Assembly: GCA_001627865.1 (NCBI GenBank)
Contig: LUQO01000004.1
Coordinates: 136,384 to 200,383, forward strand
DNA length: 64,000 nucleotides
Origin: SAR324 cluster bacterium REDSEA-S27_B3
Lineage (GTDB): Bacteria > SAR324 > NAC60-12
Direction: 5' to 3'
This document shows positions 25,469-34,300 of the stretch, piece after piece (positions within the stretch are counted from its first letter, which is position 1; each line of letters starts with the position of its first letter). A model generated the notes under the pieces. That model saw nothing but the letters and a program-made list of their open reading frames with translations, did no database searches and was not told where the DNA came from. A program made the translations under genes and the position numbers.

Positions 25469-26560
25469 TTACACAGGATTTTCCGGAGGACTATCAGGTA
25501 AAAACACCTGAAAAGTTGAACCTGCTGAATTACTGGGAGAAAAGCGCAATAATCCTCCAAGCGCCTGAACAAGTCTGTGAGAGATGGACAAACCAAGACC
25601 ATGCCCTTCTTTTTTAGTGGTGAAAAGCGGCTTGAATAACTGATCGCGTATCTCAGTTGGGATTCCATTACCTTCATCTTCAATTGCTATCAAAGTATAA
25701 TTCAGCTCCGGATCAAGATTAGTTCCCGCAAGCTCCCATCTCCCACAGAATCTGGTAGAGACTGTGACAGAAGTATCTGCCGGTGATGCCTCAACCGCGT
25801 TCCGGATCAGATTTAAAAATACCTGATGCAGTTTATCTCGGTCAGACTGAATTTCAGGAAGTGATGTGTCAAAACTTCGCTTAAATCTGATTCCGTCCGC
25901 AGTGTTGTTTTCAAAACGAATTACGGTATTTAACAGCTCATGAATGTTAAATGCACTTGTCTCTAATGGTATCGGATGAGAGTGAAACAGCAGCTGTTTC
26001 AATAAACGCTCTACCCTATCTAGTTCTTCCAGCATCATGCTGATGGAACCGTTTTTGAACTTTGTGTTTTGCAGGTCACGCTGCAGCAGCTGGAGCATGC
26101 CTTTGACACCACTGAGCGGATTCTGAATTTCATGTGCCAGTGTCCCGGCAAGCTTCCCAATTGAACTGGCCAACTGCTCTTCAAGTTCTCTTGCCTGAGA
26201 CTCCTGGATAGTTGTGCTTTCCAGCAGCGTGATTACGGCTTGTTCAATCCTGCCTGATTTGAGACGAACAGGAGCAATTACAATTTCTGCCCCACGCTCC
26301 CGCAGTGGTGGTGTCTGCAGCACATATCCTCCAAGACGGCAAACCTTTCCGGAATCCAGAACTTCCCTTATTTTGTGCTGAATCATCACATCTGCCTGAA
26401 ACAGTTCATTGTTTTTTCTGCCGATCAGACGATCCGTGTCTCGCTGCCAGAACTGGGAAGCAGAATCATTACAATAGACTATCAGCCCTTTCTGGTCAAT
26501 TGCCAGCACCGCCTGCTGCAAATGATCAGTCATATTTGCTATGTGGTCATTTGAGAGCAT
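25469..26560 (-). CDS. NtrB-like PAS sensor histidine kinase
   Basis: This cytoplasmic kinase has an N-terminal PAS domain (TDHLQQAVLAIDQKGLIVYCNDSA), a HisKA domain with the phospho-acceptor in GTLAHEIQNPLSGVKG, and an HATPase domain with N box NLIRNAVEAS, G1 EDEGNGIP and G2 KEGHGLGLSI. There is no membrane segment. This layout is that of nitrogen-regulator NtrB/GlnL. I choose the ATG at 26560, 26 codons inside the track ORF, because the PAS follows it directly. No response regulator lies beside it. Confidence 0.88.
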   Translation of the reverse strand: MLSNDHIANMTDHLQQAVLAIDQKGLIVYCNDSASQFWQRDTDRLIGRKNNELFQADVMIQHKIREVLDSGKVCRLGGYVLQTPPLRERGAEIVIAPVRLKSGRIEQAVITLLESTTIQESQARELEEQLASSIGKLAGTLAHEIQNPLSGVKGMLQLLQRDLQNTKFKNGSISMMLEELDRVERLLKQLLFHSHPIPLETSAFNIHELLNTVIRFENNTADGIRFKRSFDTSLPEIQSDRDKLHQVFLNLIRNAVEASPADTSVTVSTRFCGRWELAGTNLDPELNYTLIAIEDEGNGIPTEIRDQLFKPLFTTKKEGHGLGLSISHRLVQALGGLLRFSPSNSAGSTFQVFLPDSPPENPV

Positions 26561-26728
26561 CAACTGAATATATTTTATGTCAATAAAGATTCTGAAATTC
26601 CAAACATACAATTTATGTTGAACCAACCTCAAGGACAAGTCATTTAGCTTGAAGGCAGTTTTGGAGAAGTTGAATTGTGCAGGTTTGTGTATTAAAATTC
26701 AGGAACATTCAAACAGGAATATCTGGTA

Positions 26729-29700
26729 ATGACAAAAACAGAAAATACAGGACCGGTTTACATTCCAAAACAGTCCGAACTGCTCCAGGATGACCCGGGA
26801 AAAATGGCAGGAAATAATTCAACTGCGGAAATTTTCCATCAAGGTAAAAACAGACTGACAATGATTGAGGCCTCGGCTGGAACGGGTAAAACTTTTGCTT
26901 TGGTGGAATTGGTTTTGGAATTGATGTTTACGCAAAATATACCGCTCAATAGTATTGTGCTTGTAACATTCACAGACAAAGCCACCTCGGAACTGAGACT
27001 GCGTCTTCGCGCTAAACTCCGGGAAATATCAAATGCCTGTGAAAATAATAACAATAAGTTTCTGACTGTTCCGAAAGGAGCATATTGGGAAATAAATAAA
27101 GTCCGTAAGGATCAAATCAAAGCCGCACTGCTGGATTTTGACTCAGTCCCGATTTACACAATTCATGGATTCTGCAAACGGATTCTGCAGGAATTTGCTT
27201 TTGAAAACCGACAGCTGTTTGAACAGCAGCTGATTGATATTAACCATCTTTTCCCGGAAGTGTTTCGAAGATATCTGCGTAGAGATTTGCTTTCTAACAA
27301 CACTCCGGTTTCTCAGCTTTTTGCCATTTATGTGAAACATACAGAAGGCTCGCTGGAGACTCTTGAAAATGAAATAAAAAATCTGCTTGCCAAAAGAGGA
27401 ACATTCGTTCCAAACTTCCCTTCATTTGACATTTTTCTGAATGAATTTTCGGAGCGCTGGAAAGTGTTAGTTGAGCGTGATTTAAGCCTGCGAGAAACAA
27501 ATTCTACAGAACATCCAATCCTTGCCGCATTCAGTGCAACAGCCCTGAATGGAACGGGGAAAAATAATGTCATGCTTAACCTTAAGCTGCTTCTGGAAAC
27601 ACTGAGTGATGCACATTCAGGGAGATCCCTGAATGATCTTTTGCCTGTAATTTTCAATATTGAACTGCACAGGGTAAGTGCTCCAAAATGCAGAAAAAAT
27701 TTGAGGAACGAAGAAAAGTGGCTCAGTCCGCAAAATTTTCCACAGGCTGAACGTGATTGGATTGAGGCGGTGTCCGATTGTGAGAGGCTGCTGCAGCATC
27801 ACAATCTAATCGGTGATGGAAAGAAAATATTAAGAGCATGGGTTACACAGCAGGTTCTTGGAGATATACGATTTGAATTGCAGAATACAAAAATGGAGCA
27901 GGGGATGTACGACTATGATGACCTGCTGCGACTGGTTGAGGAACAGGTTAAGCACAGTGGCAGGGACAGAAATGTGCCGACTGTACTAACGAAGGTTGTT
28001 CGTGAAAAATACACATGCGCTGTTGTGGACGAATTCCAGGACACAGACCATCGGCAATGGAATATTTTCCGGAATATATTTTTGGAAAGTACGGAGCACC
28101 GTTTAATAGTGATCGGTGATCCAAAACAGGCCATTTATTCTTTCCGTGGAGCAGACATTTTTACTTATATGCACGCCAGAACATTATTTGAAATGAACAG
28201 CGCACGTCTGCCGTTTTCATTGAAAAAAAATTTCCGTTCCACAGAAATATTGCTGTGCGGACTGAATCATATTTTTGAAAGTAATTACTGGCTACCTGAA
28301 AAGAAAGGGATTGTTTATCGGCAGGTGGGTTGCGGCAAGCCTGAACTGGAATTTATCGACAAGTCAACCGAACGAAGCGGGGTTCATTTGCTTGAGCTGC
28401 TTCCACAGTTTACTGTATCAGGAAAAAAAATTGCCGATCAAAGAAGTCTGAAAAATCCGGAATTGTCTGCTGAATTGCTGAATGCATTATCTTCTTTGAA
28501 TGGTCAAATATTTTATGGCAAAGAAGATTTAATACAGGCAGTGGAGTCACGGTATAACAATAAAATATCCAAATCTGATCAAAATGCGGTGTTTAAACTG
28601 TTCCTTGAGGATAACGCGGAAAAGGCCACTTCAAGATTTGCAGAGGCCATCGCGCAGGAAATTAAAACGCTTTTGAGAAAGGGGCACCCTGGTTCAGAGC
28701 GGCCGATATGGAAAAATGAAAAAGGGGAACATCCTCTGCGTGAGCAGGACATTTGCGTGCTTTTCCGTAAAAGCAGCGAAGGTGAAAAGATCGGCCAGGC
28801 ATTGCGCGGCTTAGGAATTGACTTTGCCTTTTATAAACAAAAGGGGTTATTGTCCGGACGAGAAGCACATGATATTTATTACCTGCTGGAAGCAATAGCA
28901 AATCCTCATGATCATTCACGAATTGCAAAAGTCTGGCTGACTCGTTTTTTCGGGGCAAATATACAGGATCTTGTTGGAACAACAATTATTGATTCTGATT
29001 TCTCGAATATGCTGCATGAATGGAATATTCTTGCCGAAGCCAGACGCTTCAGGAAACTGTTTGATCAGATTCTGCTTAAAACCAGACTGTTTGAGCGGGA
29101 ATTGTTTTTGTCCGGAGACGAGAGAAGCGTGTCAAATTACGCGCATTTGTTTGAGGTGCTGATCAGGCAGGTGATGGAGAGACATCTTGATTTAAATGAA
29201 TTGAGTTTGTTGTTAAAGCGTTTTATCGACGGTGAAGAGGATGCTGGAGAAAATGAAAATTTGCTGCGCCTTGAAAGTGAACGAAACGCGGTTCAGTTGA
29301 TGACAATACATGCCTCCAAAGGTCTGGAATTTCCGGTGGTTTTTTTATTTGGAGGACTTACAGCAAATAAAAAGGACACTGTTCACTTTTATCATGATGC
29401 AGACGAAAAACCTGTAATTGATTTCCTCAGTAAAAATGTTCCTAAGGAATTCAGCTGGCAGGAGGAGGCAGAAAAGCAGCGTCTGCTCTATGTTGCAATG
29501 ACTCGGGCCTGCGCGCGTCTTTATTTACCCTATGTGGGTTTTATTGAAGGAAATGCCGGACAACACGTTTGTAAGGTCAATGGTGATTATGGGGTTATTA
29601 ATGAGAGGTTGACAACGCTTGATTCCGGCTCTGCATCCGTTAGGGACAAACCGGCATTCAGTCACAGTTATTGCGGAAAGCCTGTGGAGGATTTGGACCA

Positions 29701-30778
29701 AACTTTGAAAATTGAAGAACAGCAGAATCTGGTTAATTGGAAAGTTTCAGGACTGCCGGAAACTCCGGATTTATTGGGTGAAACAACAAATGCGGAGGAA
29801 TCTTTCAGGATGCTTCGACACAATAAAAAGGGTTTTGTGGTTAGTTCCTTCAGTCGGTTGAGCAGCAGGAAAGAAGAACGGCATACAACGGAAACGGAGC
29901 AAGGTGTGACTGGTGTTTTGCCTGTGGAAATCCGTACCGAAAATCAGCTGAAAGCACACAGGGAAGTTGATGAAACTATCGATCAGGAAATTGATTCGGC
30001 AAATGATTATTCAGGCTCCTCAAACGATGGAGTAAAAAAGGGAGAAACAAAAAATGAAATTCTGCCAGGTGGTATTCAAACCGGCAACATGCTGCATGAA
30101 TTGCTGGAGCATATTGATTTTAATATTATTCTTGCGAGCAGGTCTGCACAGGACTGGCTGGGGCAGGCACAAGTCCGTGAGCTGATTGACTCAATCCGGG
30201 AGCGTTATCAGCTTTCTGCTGAAACTGTGCCGACCATCGCAGAGATAATCTGGAGCACTTTGCGTACTCCGGTCAGGCTGGGAAGTGGTCCGGACGCAAC
30301 AAAAGTGGAACTTGCTTCCTGTGAACCTTATTTACGTGAAACTGATTTTTATTTTCCAATTCCTGGAAAAGGTACAGTAAAAAACAAAGATACTGACACC
30401 CTGAATAATCAGTCTGTAATGAAGCTTGAGGGATGGAATGTTGAAAAGGGATTCCTGCGCGGTTCAATAGACTTTGTGTTCGAACATGATGGCAAGATTT
30501 ATTTGATAGACTGGAAAAGCAATTTATTGACAGGTTATAATCCGGAATCATTAGAAAAGGAGGTGATGGAACACTATCTGCTGCAGCTGCAGATTTACAC
30601 ATTGGCGATTTCTTACTGGTTTAAGCTTGACGGAAGAGAAAAATATGAAAACAGGTTCGGCGGTGTATTTTATATTTTTCTGCGTGGAATGCCCAACAAC
30701 GAAGGTGCATATTTTACGCGCCCGGGATGGAATGACCTGCTTGATTATGAAAAACGTCTTAGTCTGGAAAATTATTGA
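26729..30778 (+). CDS. recB: RecB-like exodeoxyribonuclease V beta subunit / UvrD-type helicase-nuclease
   Basis: The 1349-residue helicase-nuclease has Walker A ASAGTGKTFAL (~48-58), motif II VVDEFQDTDHRQW (~433), GDPKQAIYSFRGADIFTYM (~463), HASKGLEFPVVF, and VAMTRACARLYLP. The C-terminal nuclease motif LIDWKSNLL lies near residue 1261. It is longer than the 1180-residue E. coli RecB. The IYSFRGAD and DWKSN forms favour RecB over AddA, but neither recC, recD nor addB is adjacent. It processes double-strand ends for recombination. It is divergent from the kinase gene. Confidence 0.88.
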   Translation: MTKTENTGPVYIPKQSELLQDDPGKMAGNNSTAEIFHQGKNRLTMIEASAGTGKTFALVELVLELMFTQNIPLNSIVLVTFTDKATSELRLRLRAKLREISNACENNNNKFLTVPKGAYWEINKVRKDQIKAALLDFDSVPIYTIHGFCKRILQEFAFENRQLFEQQLIDINHLFPEVFRRYLRRDLLSNNTPVSQLFAIYVKHTEGSLETLENEIKNLLAKRGTFVPNFPSFDIFLNEFSERWKVLVERDLSLRETNSTEHPILAAFSATALNGTGKNNVMLNLKLLLETLSDAHSGRSLNDLLPVIFNIELHRVSAPKCRKNLRNEEKWLSPQNFPQAERDWIEAVSDCERLLQHHNLIGDGKKILRAWVTQQVLGDIRFELQNTKMEQGMYDYDDLLRLVEEQVKHSGRDRNVPTVLTKVVREKYTCAVVDEFQDTDHRQWNIFRNIFLESTEHRLIVIGDPKQAIYSFRGADIFTYMHARTLFEMNSARLPFSLKKNFRSTEILLCGLNHIFESNYWLPEKKGIVYRQVGCGKPELEFIDKSTERSGVHLLELLPQFTVSGKKIADQRSLKNPELSAELLNALSSLNGQIFYGKEDLIQAVESRYNNKISKSDQNAVFKLFLEDNAEKATSRFAEAIAQEIKTLLRKGHPGSERPIWKNEKGEHPLREQDICVLFRKSSEGEKIGQALRGLGIDFAFYKQKGLLSGREAHDIYYLLEAIANPHDHSRIAKVWLTRFFGANIQDLVGTTIIDSDFSNMLHEWNILAEARRFRKLFDQILLKTRLFERELFLSGDERSVSNYAHLFEVLIRQVMERHLDLNELSLLLKRFIDGEEDAGENENLLRLESERNAVQLMTIHASKGLEFPVVFLFGGLTANKKDTVHFYHDADEKPVIDFLSKNVPKEFSWQEEAEKQRLLYVAMTRACARLYLPYVGFIEGNAGQHVCKVNGDYGVINERLTTLDSGSASVRDKPAFSHSYCGKPVEDLDQTLKIEEQQNLVNWKVSGLPETPDLLGETTNAEESFRMLRHNKKGFVVSSFSRLSSRKEERHTTETEQGVTGVLPVEIRTENQLKAHREVDETIDQEIDSANDYSGSSNDGVKKGETKNEILPGGIQTGNMLHELLEHIDFNIILASRSAQDWLGQAQVRELIDSIRERYQLSAETVPTIAEIIWSTLRTPVRLGSGPDATKVELASCEPYLRETDFYFPIPGKGTVKNKDTDTLNNQSVMKLEGWNVEKGFLRGSIDFVFEHDGKIYLIDWKSNLLTGYNPESLEKEVMEHYLLQLQIYTLAISYWFKLDGREKYENRFGGVFYIFLRGMPNNEGAYFTRPGWNDLLDYEKRLSLENY

Positions 30779-30832
30779 ATGAAGAATCAGTGAAAGGGAG
30801 ATTGCGGTACAGTCAAAAGCTCACTTTTTTGT

Positions 30833-31504
30833 TTAATGTTGTAACTGCTTCACAAGATCCTGTTTGAGAAGATGTTTTATTGTTCTGTAAGTTTTGAAAT
30901 CTTTGCTTGCCAGTTCCTGAGCAACCTCCAATGCTCTTGGCATCAGTTTTTCAGGAAGATGTGACTCATCCATCATCCCCAGTTTTTGTGCCTCCTCTCC
31001 TCCGATTTTTCTTCCTGTAAGCAGAAGTTCACGCACTGCCTGTTTGTTGGGGAATAAATCAGCCATCAGGTAAAGTATTGGAGACGGTGGAATTTTTACA
31101 TCAATTTCTGTAAAAGCAAACCAGCCTCTGTCTGCCCTCATCATTCGGAAATCCATCACCGAGGCCAGAAAAGCGCCTCCTGCAATGCAATGTCCGGTGA
31201 CACAGGCAATGGTTGGAAGCGCAAGCAAAGCCCAGCGTCCGAATACTTCTTCCAACTCCCTGAATGTTCCTTCAAATTCCTCAGCTGACTGAGCCTGTAT
31301 CCACTCAAAATCCAGGCCGACACACCATGATTTTGGGTCACTGCTGGTAATAACAACAGCAGAGTTTTCCTTTATTGTTTCAAGCTCTGCCAATATCTCT
31401 CGATGTGCAGAAAGTGAATCTGTATTAATGGCATTTCCTGTTGAAGGATTATTCAGTGTAACAACGAAAATGCCGTCTTTTTTTTCAATTTCCAGTTCTG
31501 ACAT
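30833..31504 (-). CDS. Enoyl-CoA hydratase/isomerase family protein
   Basis: The short, 223-residue crotonase has LNNPSTGNAINT, the oxyanion loop KSWCVGLDFEW, and TGHCIAGGAFLASVMDFRMM. The position usually holding the first catalytic Glu (GGG-x-E) is replaced by GGAFLAS, and the following loop FTEIDVKIPPSP keeps acidic residues. An isomerase-type function (delta3,delta2-enoyl-CoA isomerase / PaaG-like) fits better than a hydratase. It is convergent with recB and separate from the other operons. Confidence 0.8.
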   Translation of the reverse strand: MSELEIEKKDGIFVVTLNNPSTGNAINTDSLSAHREILAELETIKENSAVVITSSDPKSWCVGLDFEWIQAQSAEEFEGTFRELEEVFGRWALLALPTIACVTGHCIAGGAFLASVMDFRMMRADRGWFAFTEIDVKIPPSPILYLMADLFPNKQAVRELLLTGRKIGGEEAQKLGMMDESHLPEKLMPRALEVAQELASKDFKTYRTIKHLLKQDLVKQLQH

Positions 31505-31761
31505 GATTTTTTCTGATGCCTAAAAAGATTTTACTCTGAGATAGTCTGACAAGCCTATGATGATCCTCCCAGGGTTCTGTGTTTGGTCAAAAATTTTTTA
31601 CTGATCTTCCTGAAAGGCTTGTGTTAGGATTGAATAATCTTCATCACAAACTCAAAATACTTTTTATCAGATTATAGTTATTTAAAAAATTCTGCCAGAA
31701 ATAATCCATCGCGTATTCCTTCACAAGGCGATGAAATGAACTGTGAGGTTTTCGTTAACTT

Positions 31762-31776
31762 TGATGACGTTCATCA
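31762..31776. promoter_or_regulatory. 15-bp palindrome upstream of recN
   Basis: TGATGACGTTCATCA has perfect 6-base arms around CGT, ending 25 bases before the recN ATG. It is placed as an operator would be. recN is commonly SOS-controlled, so a lineage-specific LexA site is one possibility. The remaining 31505-31800 gap shows no gene. Confidence 0.4.
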
Positions 31777-31800
31777 TTTTATATACAGAATAAATTTTAA

Positions 31801-33531
31801 ATGCTGCTGCAGCTCAGAATTGAAAATTTAGCAACAATCAGGGAACTCGATGTGGAATTCACAAAAGGTTTTTCCATTCTCACAGGTGAAACCGGGGCAG
31901 GAAAATCGATTATGATTGATGCGATTATGCTGGCGCTTGGGCATCGCGGTGACCCTGCAATGATACGTACCGGTGAGGAGCAGACTGTAGTGGAAGCAAT
32001 ATTTTCTTTAGCTGAAGATTCAGAGGATATTGGTGAGTTCAACATCCGGAGGGAGCTGGAAGAATCCGGAATTGCCTTGGATGATGAGATTATAGTGCGC
32101 TGTGTGGTTGCTGAAATAGGCAGACAAAAGCGATATATAAATGGAAATTCTGTCACAGCAGATTTTCTGAAAAAAATTGGTCGTCAGCTGATCAATATTC
32201 ATGGACAGCATGACAATCAGTCCTTGTTCCAGATATCTACTCACCTTGATTTTCTTGACGGATATGGACAATTACTTCCATTGAGAAAACAGGTGGAAGA
32301 AGTATTCCGTTCTTTGCAGGATGCCCGCAAAGAGCAAAATGAATTTCAGAAAATAATTGCTGAACGAGAATTTCGGTTAGAAGAACTTAAGGTCATTATT
32401 GAAGATTTGTCTGAATTGAATTATCAGCCCTCTGAAGAAATGGAACTTCGTAAAGATGAAAACAGACTGACTCATGTGGAAAAACTTTCCATGCTTTTGG
32501 GACAGGTCAGGCATCAATTGCAGGAAATGGATGGTTCTGTTCTGGAGCAGCTGGAAATGTCTCGAAAACTGTTGGCTGAAGCAGAACAAATTGATCCGGA
32601 ATGTTCTGAGATACAGGCAGGAATTGAAACAGCTTGTTTTCAGTTAGAGGATAGTCACAGGGACATACTAAACTATTGCGGAAAGGTTGAAGCTGATCCG
32701 CAACGCTTAAGCTGGATCAACGAACGTTTAAGCCGCATCCAGCAATTTGTGCGTAAATTCCGTCTGTCAGATGCGGAAGAGCTTTTGACGCTGCATGAAG
32801 AATCCATAAAGGAATTTGATTCGCTGCAGCAGCTTGATGATAATGAACAGCAGCTTGTAGAAAAAATAATATTACTAAGCACACAACTGCAACAGCATGC
32901 TGAGCATCTTTCGAAGCAACGTCGTAAACACGCCAGACATCTCGATCATGCAATTGTGGATGAATTGCGGCAACTGGGAATGAATAAGGCCAGATTTGAA
33001 ACACAAATTGTTTCAGCATCTATGTCTGAAAACAATCAGGCATGCAGCGCAAATGGTATTGATAAGGTAGAATTTTTGTTGTCTGTTAATCCCGGACAGG
33101 GAATGCGAAGTCTGGTTAAGGTTGCCTCCGGAGGAGAACTGTCTCGTATCATGCTTGCTCTCAAAACAGTGCTTACTTCACTTGATTCAGTAGAAATTTT
33201 GATTTTTGATGAAGTTGATTCTGGAATCAGCGGAGGAGTCGCCGAAATTGTTGGAAAAAAATTACGACAGCTTGGATCACGGCATCAGACATTGTGTGTG
33301 ACTCATCTTCCGCAGATTGCCGCTTTCGCGGAACATCACTTTCTGGTCAGCAAAGACATGGAGGACAATCAGACTTTCACAAAAATTAATCCACTTAACA
33401 CAGAAAGTGAGCGTGTACATGCACTCGCAGATTTAATTGGTGGACAGGAAATTACAACGAATACTATGGAATTGGCTGGTGAAATGCTGCGTAGTTTTCA
33501 AAGCAAATCACTGATCACAGAAAAATGCTGA
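31801..33531 (+). CDS. recN: DNA repair protein RecN
   Basis: This is an SMC-like ATPase of double-strand-break repair. The N-terminal half has Walker A LTGETGAGKSIMIDAI (~28-43) and INIHGQHDNQSLF. The middle is a coiled coil, and the C-terminal half has VASGGELSRIMLALK (signature) and LIFDEVDSGISGG (Walker B). The 576-residue length is normal for the family. There is no clear Shine-Dalgarno before the ATG. Confidence 0.96.
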   Translation: MLLQLRIENLATIRELDVEFTKGFSILTGETGAGKSIMIDAIMLALGHRGDPAMIRTGEEQTVVEAIFSLAEDSEDIGEFNIRRELEESGIALDDEIIVRCVVAEIGRQKRYINGNSVTADFLKKIGRQLINIHGQHDNQSLFQISTHLDFLDGYGQLLPLRKQVEEVFRSLQDARKEQNEFQKIIAEREFRLEELKVIIEDLSELNYQPSEEMELRKDENRLTHVEKLSMLLGQVRHQLQEMDGSVLEQLEMSRKLLAEAEQIDPECSEIQAGIETACFQLEDSHRDILNYCGKVEADPQRLSWINERLSRIQQFVRKFRLSDAEELLTLHEESIKEFDSLQQLDDNEQQLVEKIILLSTQLQQHAEHLSKQRRKHARHLDHAIVDELRQLGMNKARFETQIVSASMSENNQACSANGIDKVEFLLSVNPGQGMRSLVKVASGGELSRIMLALKTVLTSLDSVEILIFDEVDSGISGGVAEIVGKKLRQLGSRHQTLCVTHLPQIAAFAEHHFLVSKDMEDNQTFTKINPLNTESERVHALADLIGGQEITTNTMELAGEMLRSFQSKSLITEKC

Positions 33532-33680
33532 TTGACTTTAAATATAAGATATTTGTCCTTTTAAAACTTTTTTTCTTAGAGTTATCAACAAAAAACTTGC
33601 ACACGTAATTTCCCTCCAATAGTTTGAAGAAAGAGACTGACAATACAAAGATAATATGGATTACAAAGCAGGATACTTAA

Positions 33681-34259
33681 ATGGAAAATGAAAAAGACGA
33701 AGAAAATCAAGAGCAGGACAATCTGGCAAACAAGCTGCTGAAGTCACGTACTGTGGTGATCTCTCAGCAAGTTGATGCTAAATTAACTTCAAAAGTTTTG
33801 AGTCAATTGGTACTGCTTGAGCAGGAAGGTCATGATGAAATGGTAACGGTATTTATAAATTCACCAGGTGGAGAAATTTTTTCCGGATTTGCCATTTTTG
33901 ATATGTTGAATTTTATTTCATGTCCGGTAACAACTATTGTAACCGGATTTGCTGCCAGCATGGGGTCAGTTTTAAGTCTGGCTGCAGACAAGGGACATCG
34001 ATATGCCATGCCGCAGGCAAAAATAATGATACACCAGCCGCTGCTGATGGGTTACCAGGGCCGCGCAACAGAATGTGAAATTCAGGCACGAGAAATTCTC
34101 AAGACGCGCGATCACCTTGTCAACCTGTATGCTGAACAAACCGGCAAAAGCAGAGATGAAATAAAAAAAGCCCTGGATCGTGATAACTGGTTTACTGCCG
34201 ATGAAGCATTGGAATATGGTTTAATTGACAAGGTTGTGCATACACGTTCGGAAATTTGA
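33681..34259 (+). CDS. clpP: ClpP-family serine protease
   Basis: The 192-residue protease subunit has the catalytic Ser in TGFAASMGSVL (~93), His in KIMIHQPLL (~118) and Asp in LDRDNWFTADEA (~166), with INSPGGEIFSGFAIFDM. The N-terminus is acidic and Gln/Glu-rich (MENEKDEENQEQDN), unlike housekeeping ClpP1, and no clpX follows. It therefore looks like a second ClpP paralogue. It is followed after 41 bases by topA, probably co-transcribed. Confidence 0.92.
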   Translation: MENEKDEENQEQDNLANKLLKSRTVVISQQVDAKLTSKVLSQLVLLEQEGHDEMVTVFINSPGGEIFSGFAIFDMLNFISCPVTTIVTGFAASMGSVLSLAADKGHRYAMPQAKIMIHQPLLMGYQGRATECEIQAREILKTRDHLVNLYAEQTGKSRDEIKKALDRDNWFTADEALEYGLIDKVVHTRSEI

Positions 34260-34300
34260 AAGTAGTGCTGATACACAGCAATTGCTGAAAACGGTTTATT

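Noticed and set aside
26729-30778. AddA instead of RecB
   Set aside because: The motifs fit both, but the nuclease and helicase motif forms looked closer to RecB and no iron-sulfur AddB partner is present; left as RecB-like with lower confidence.
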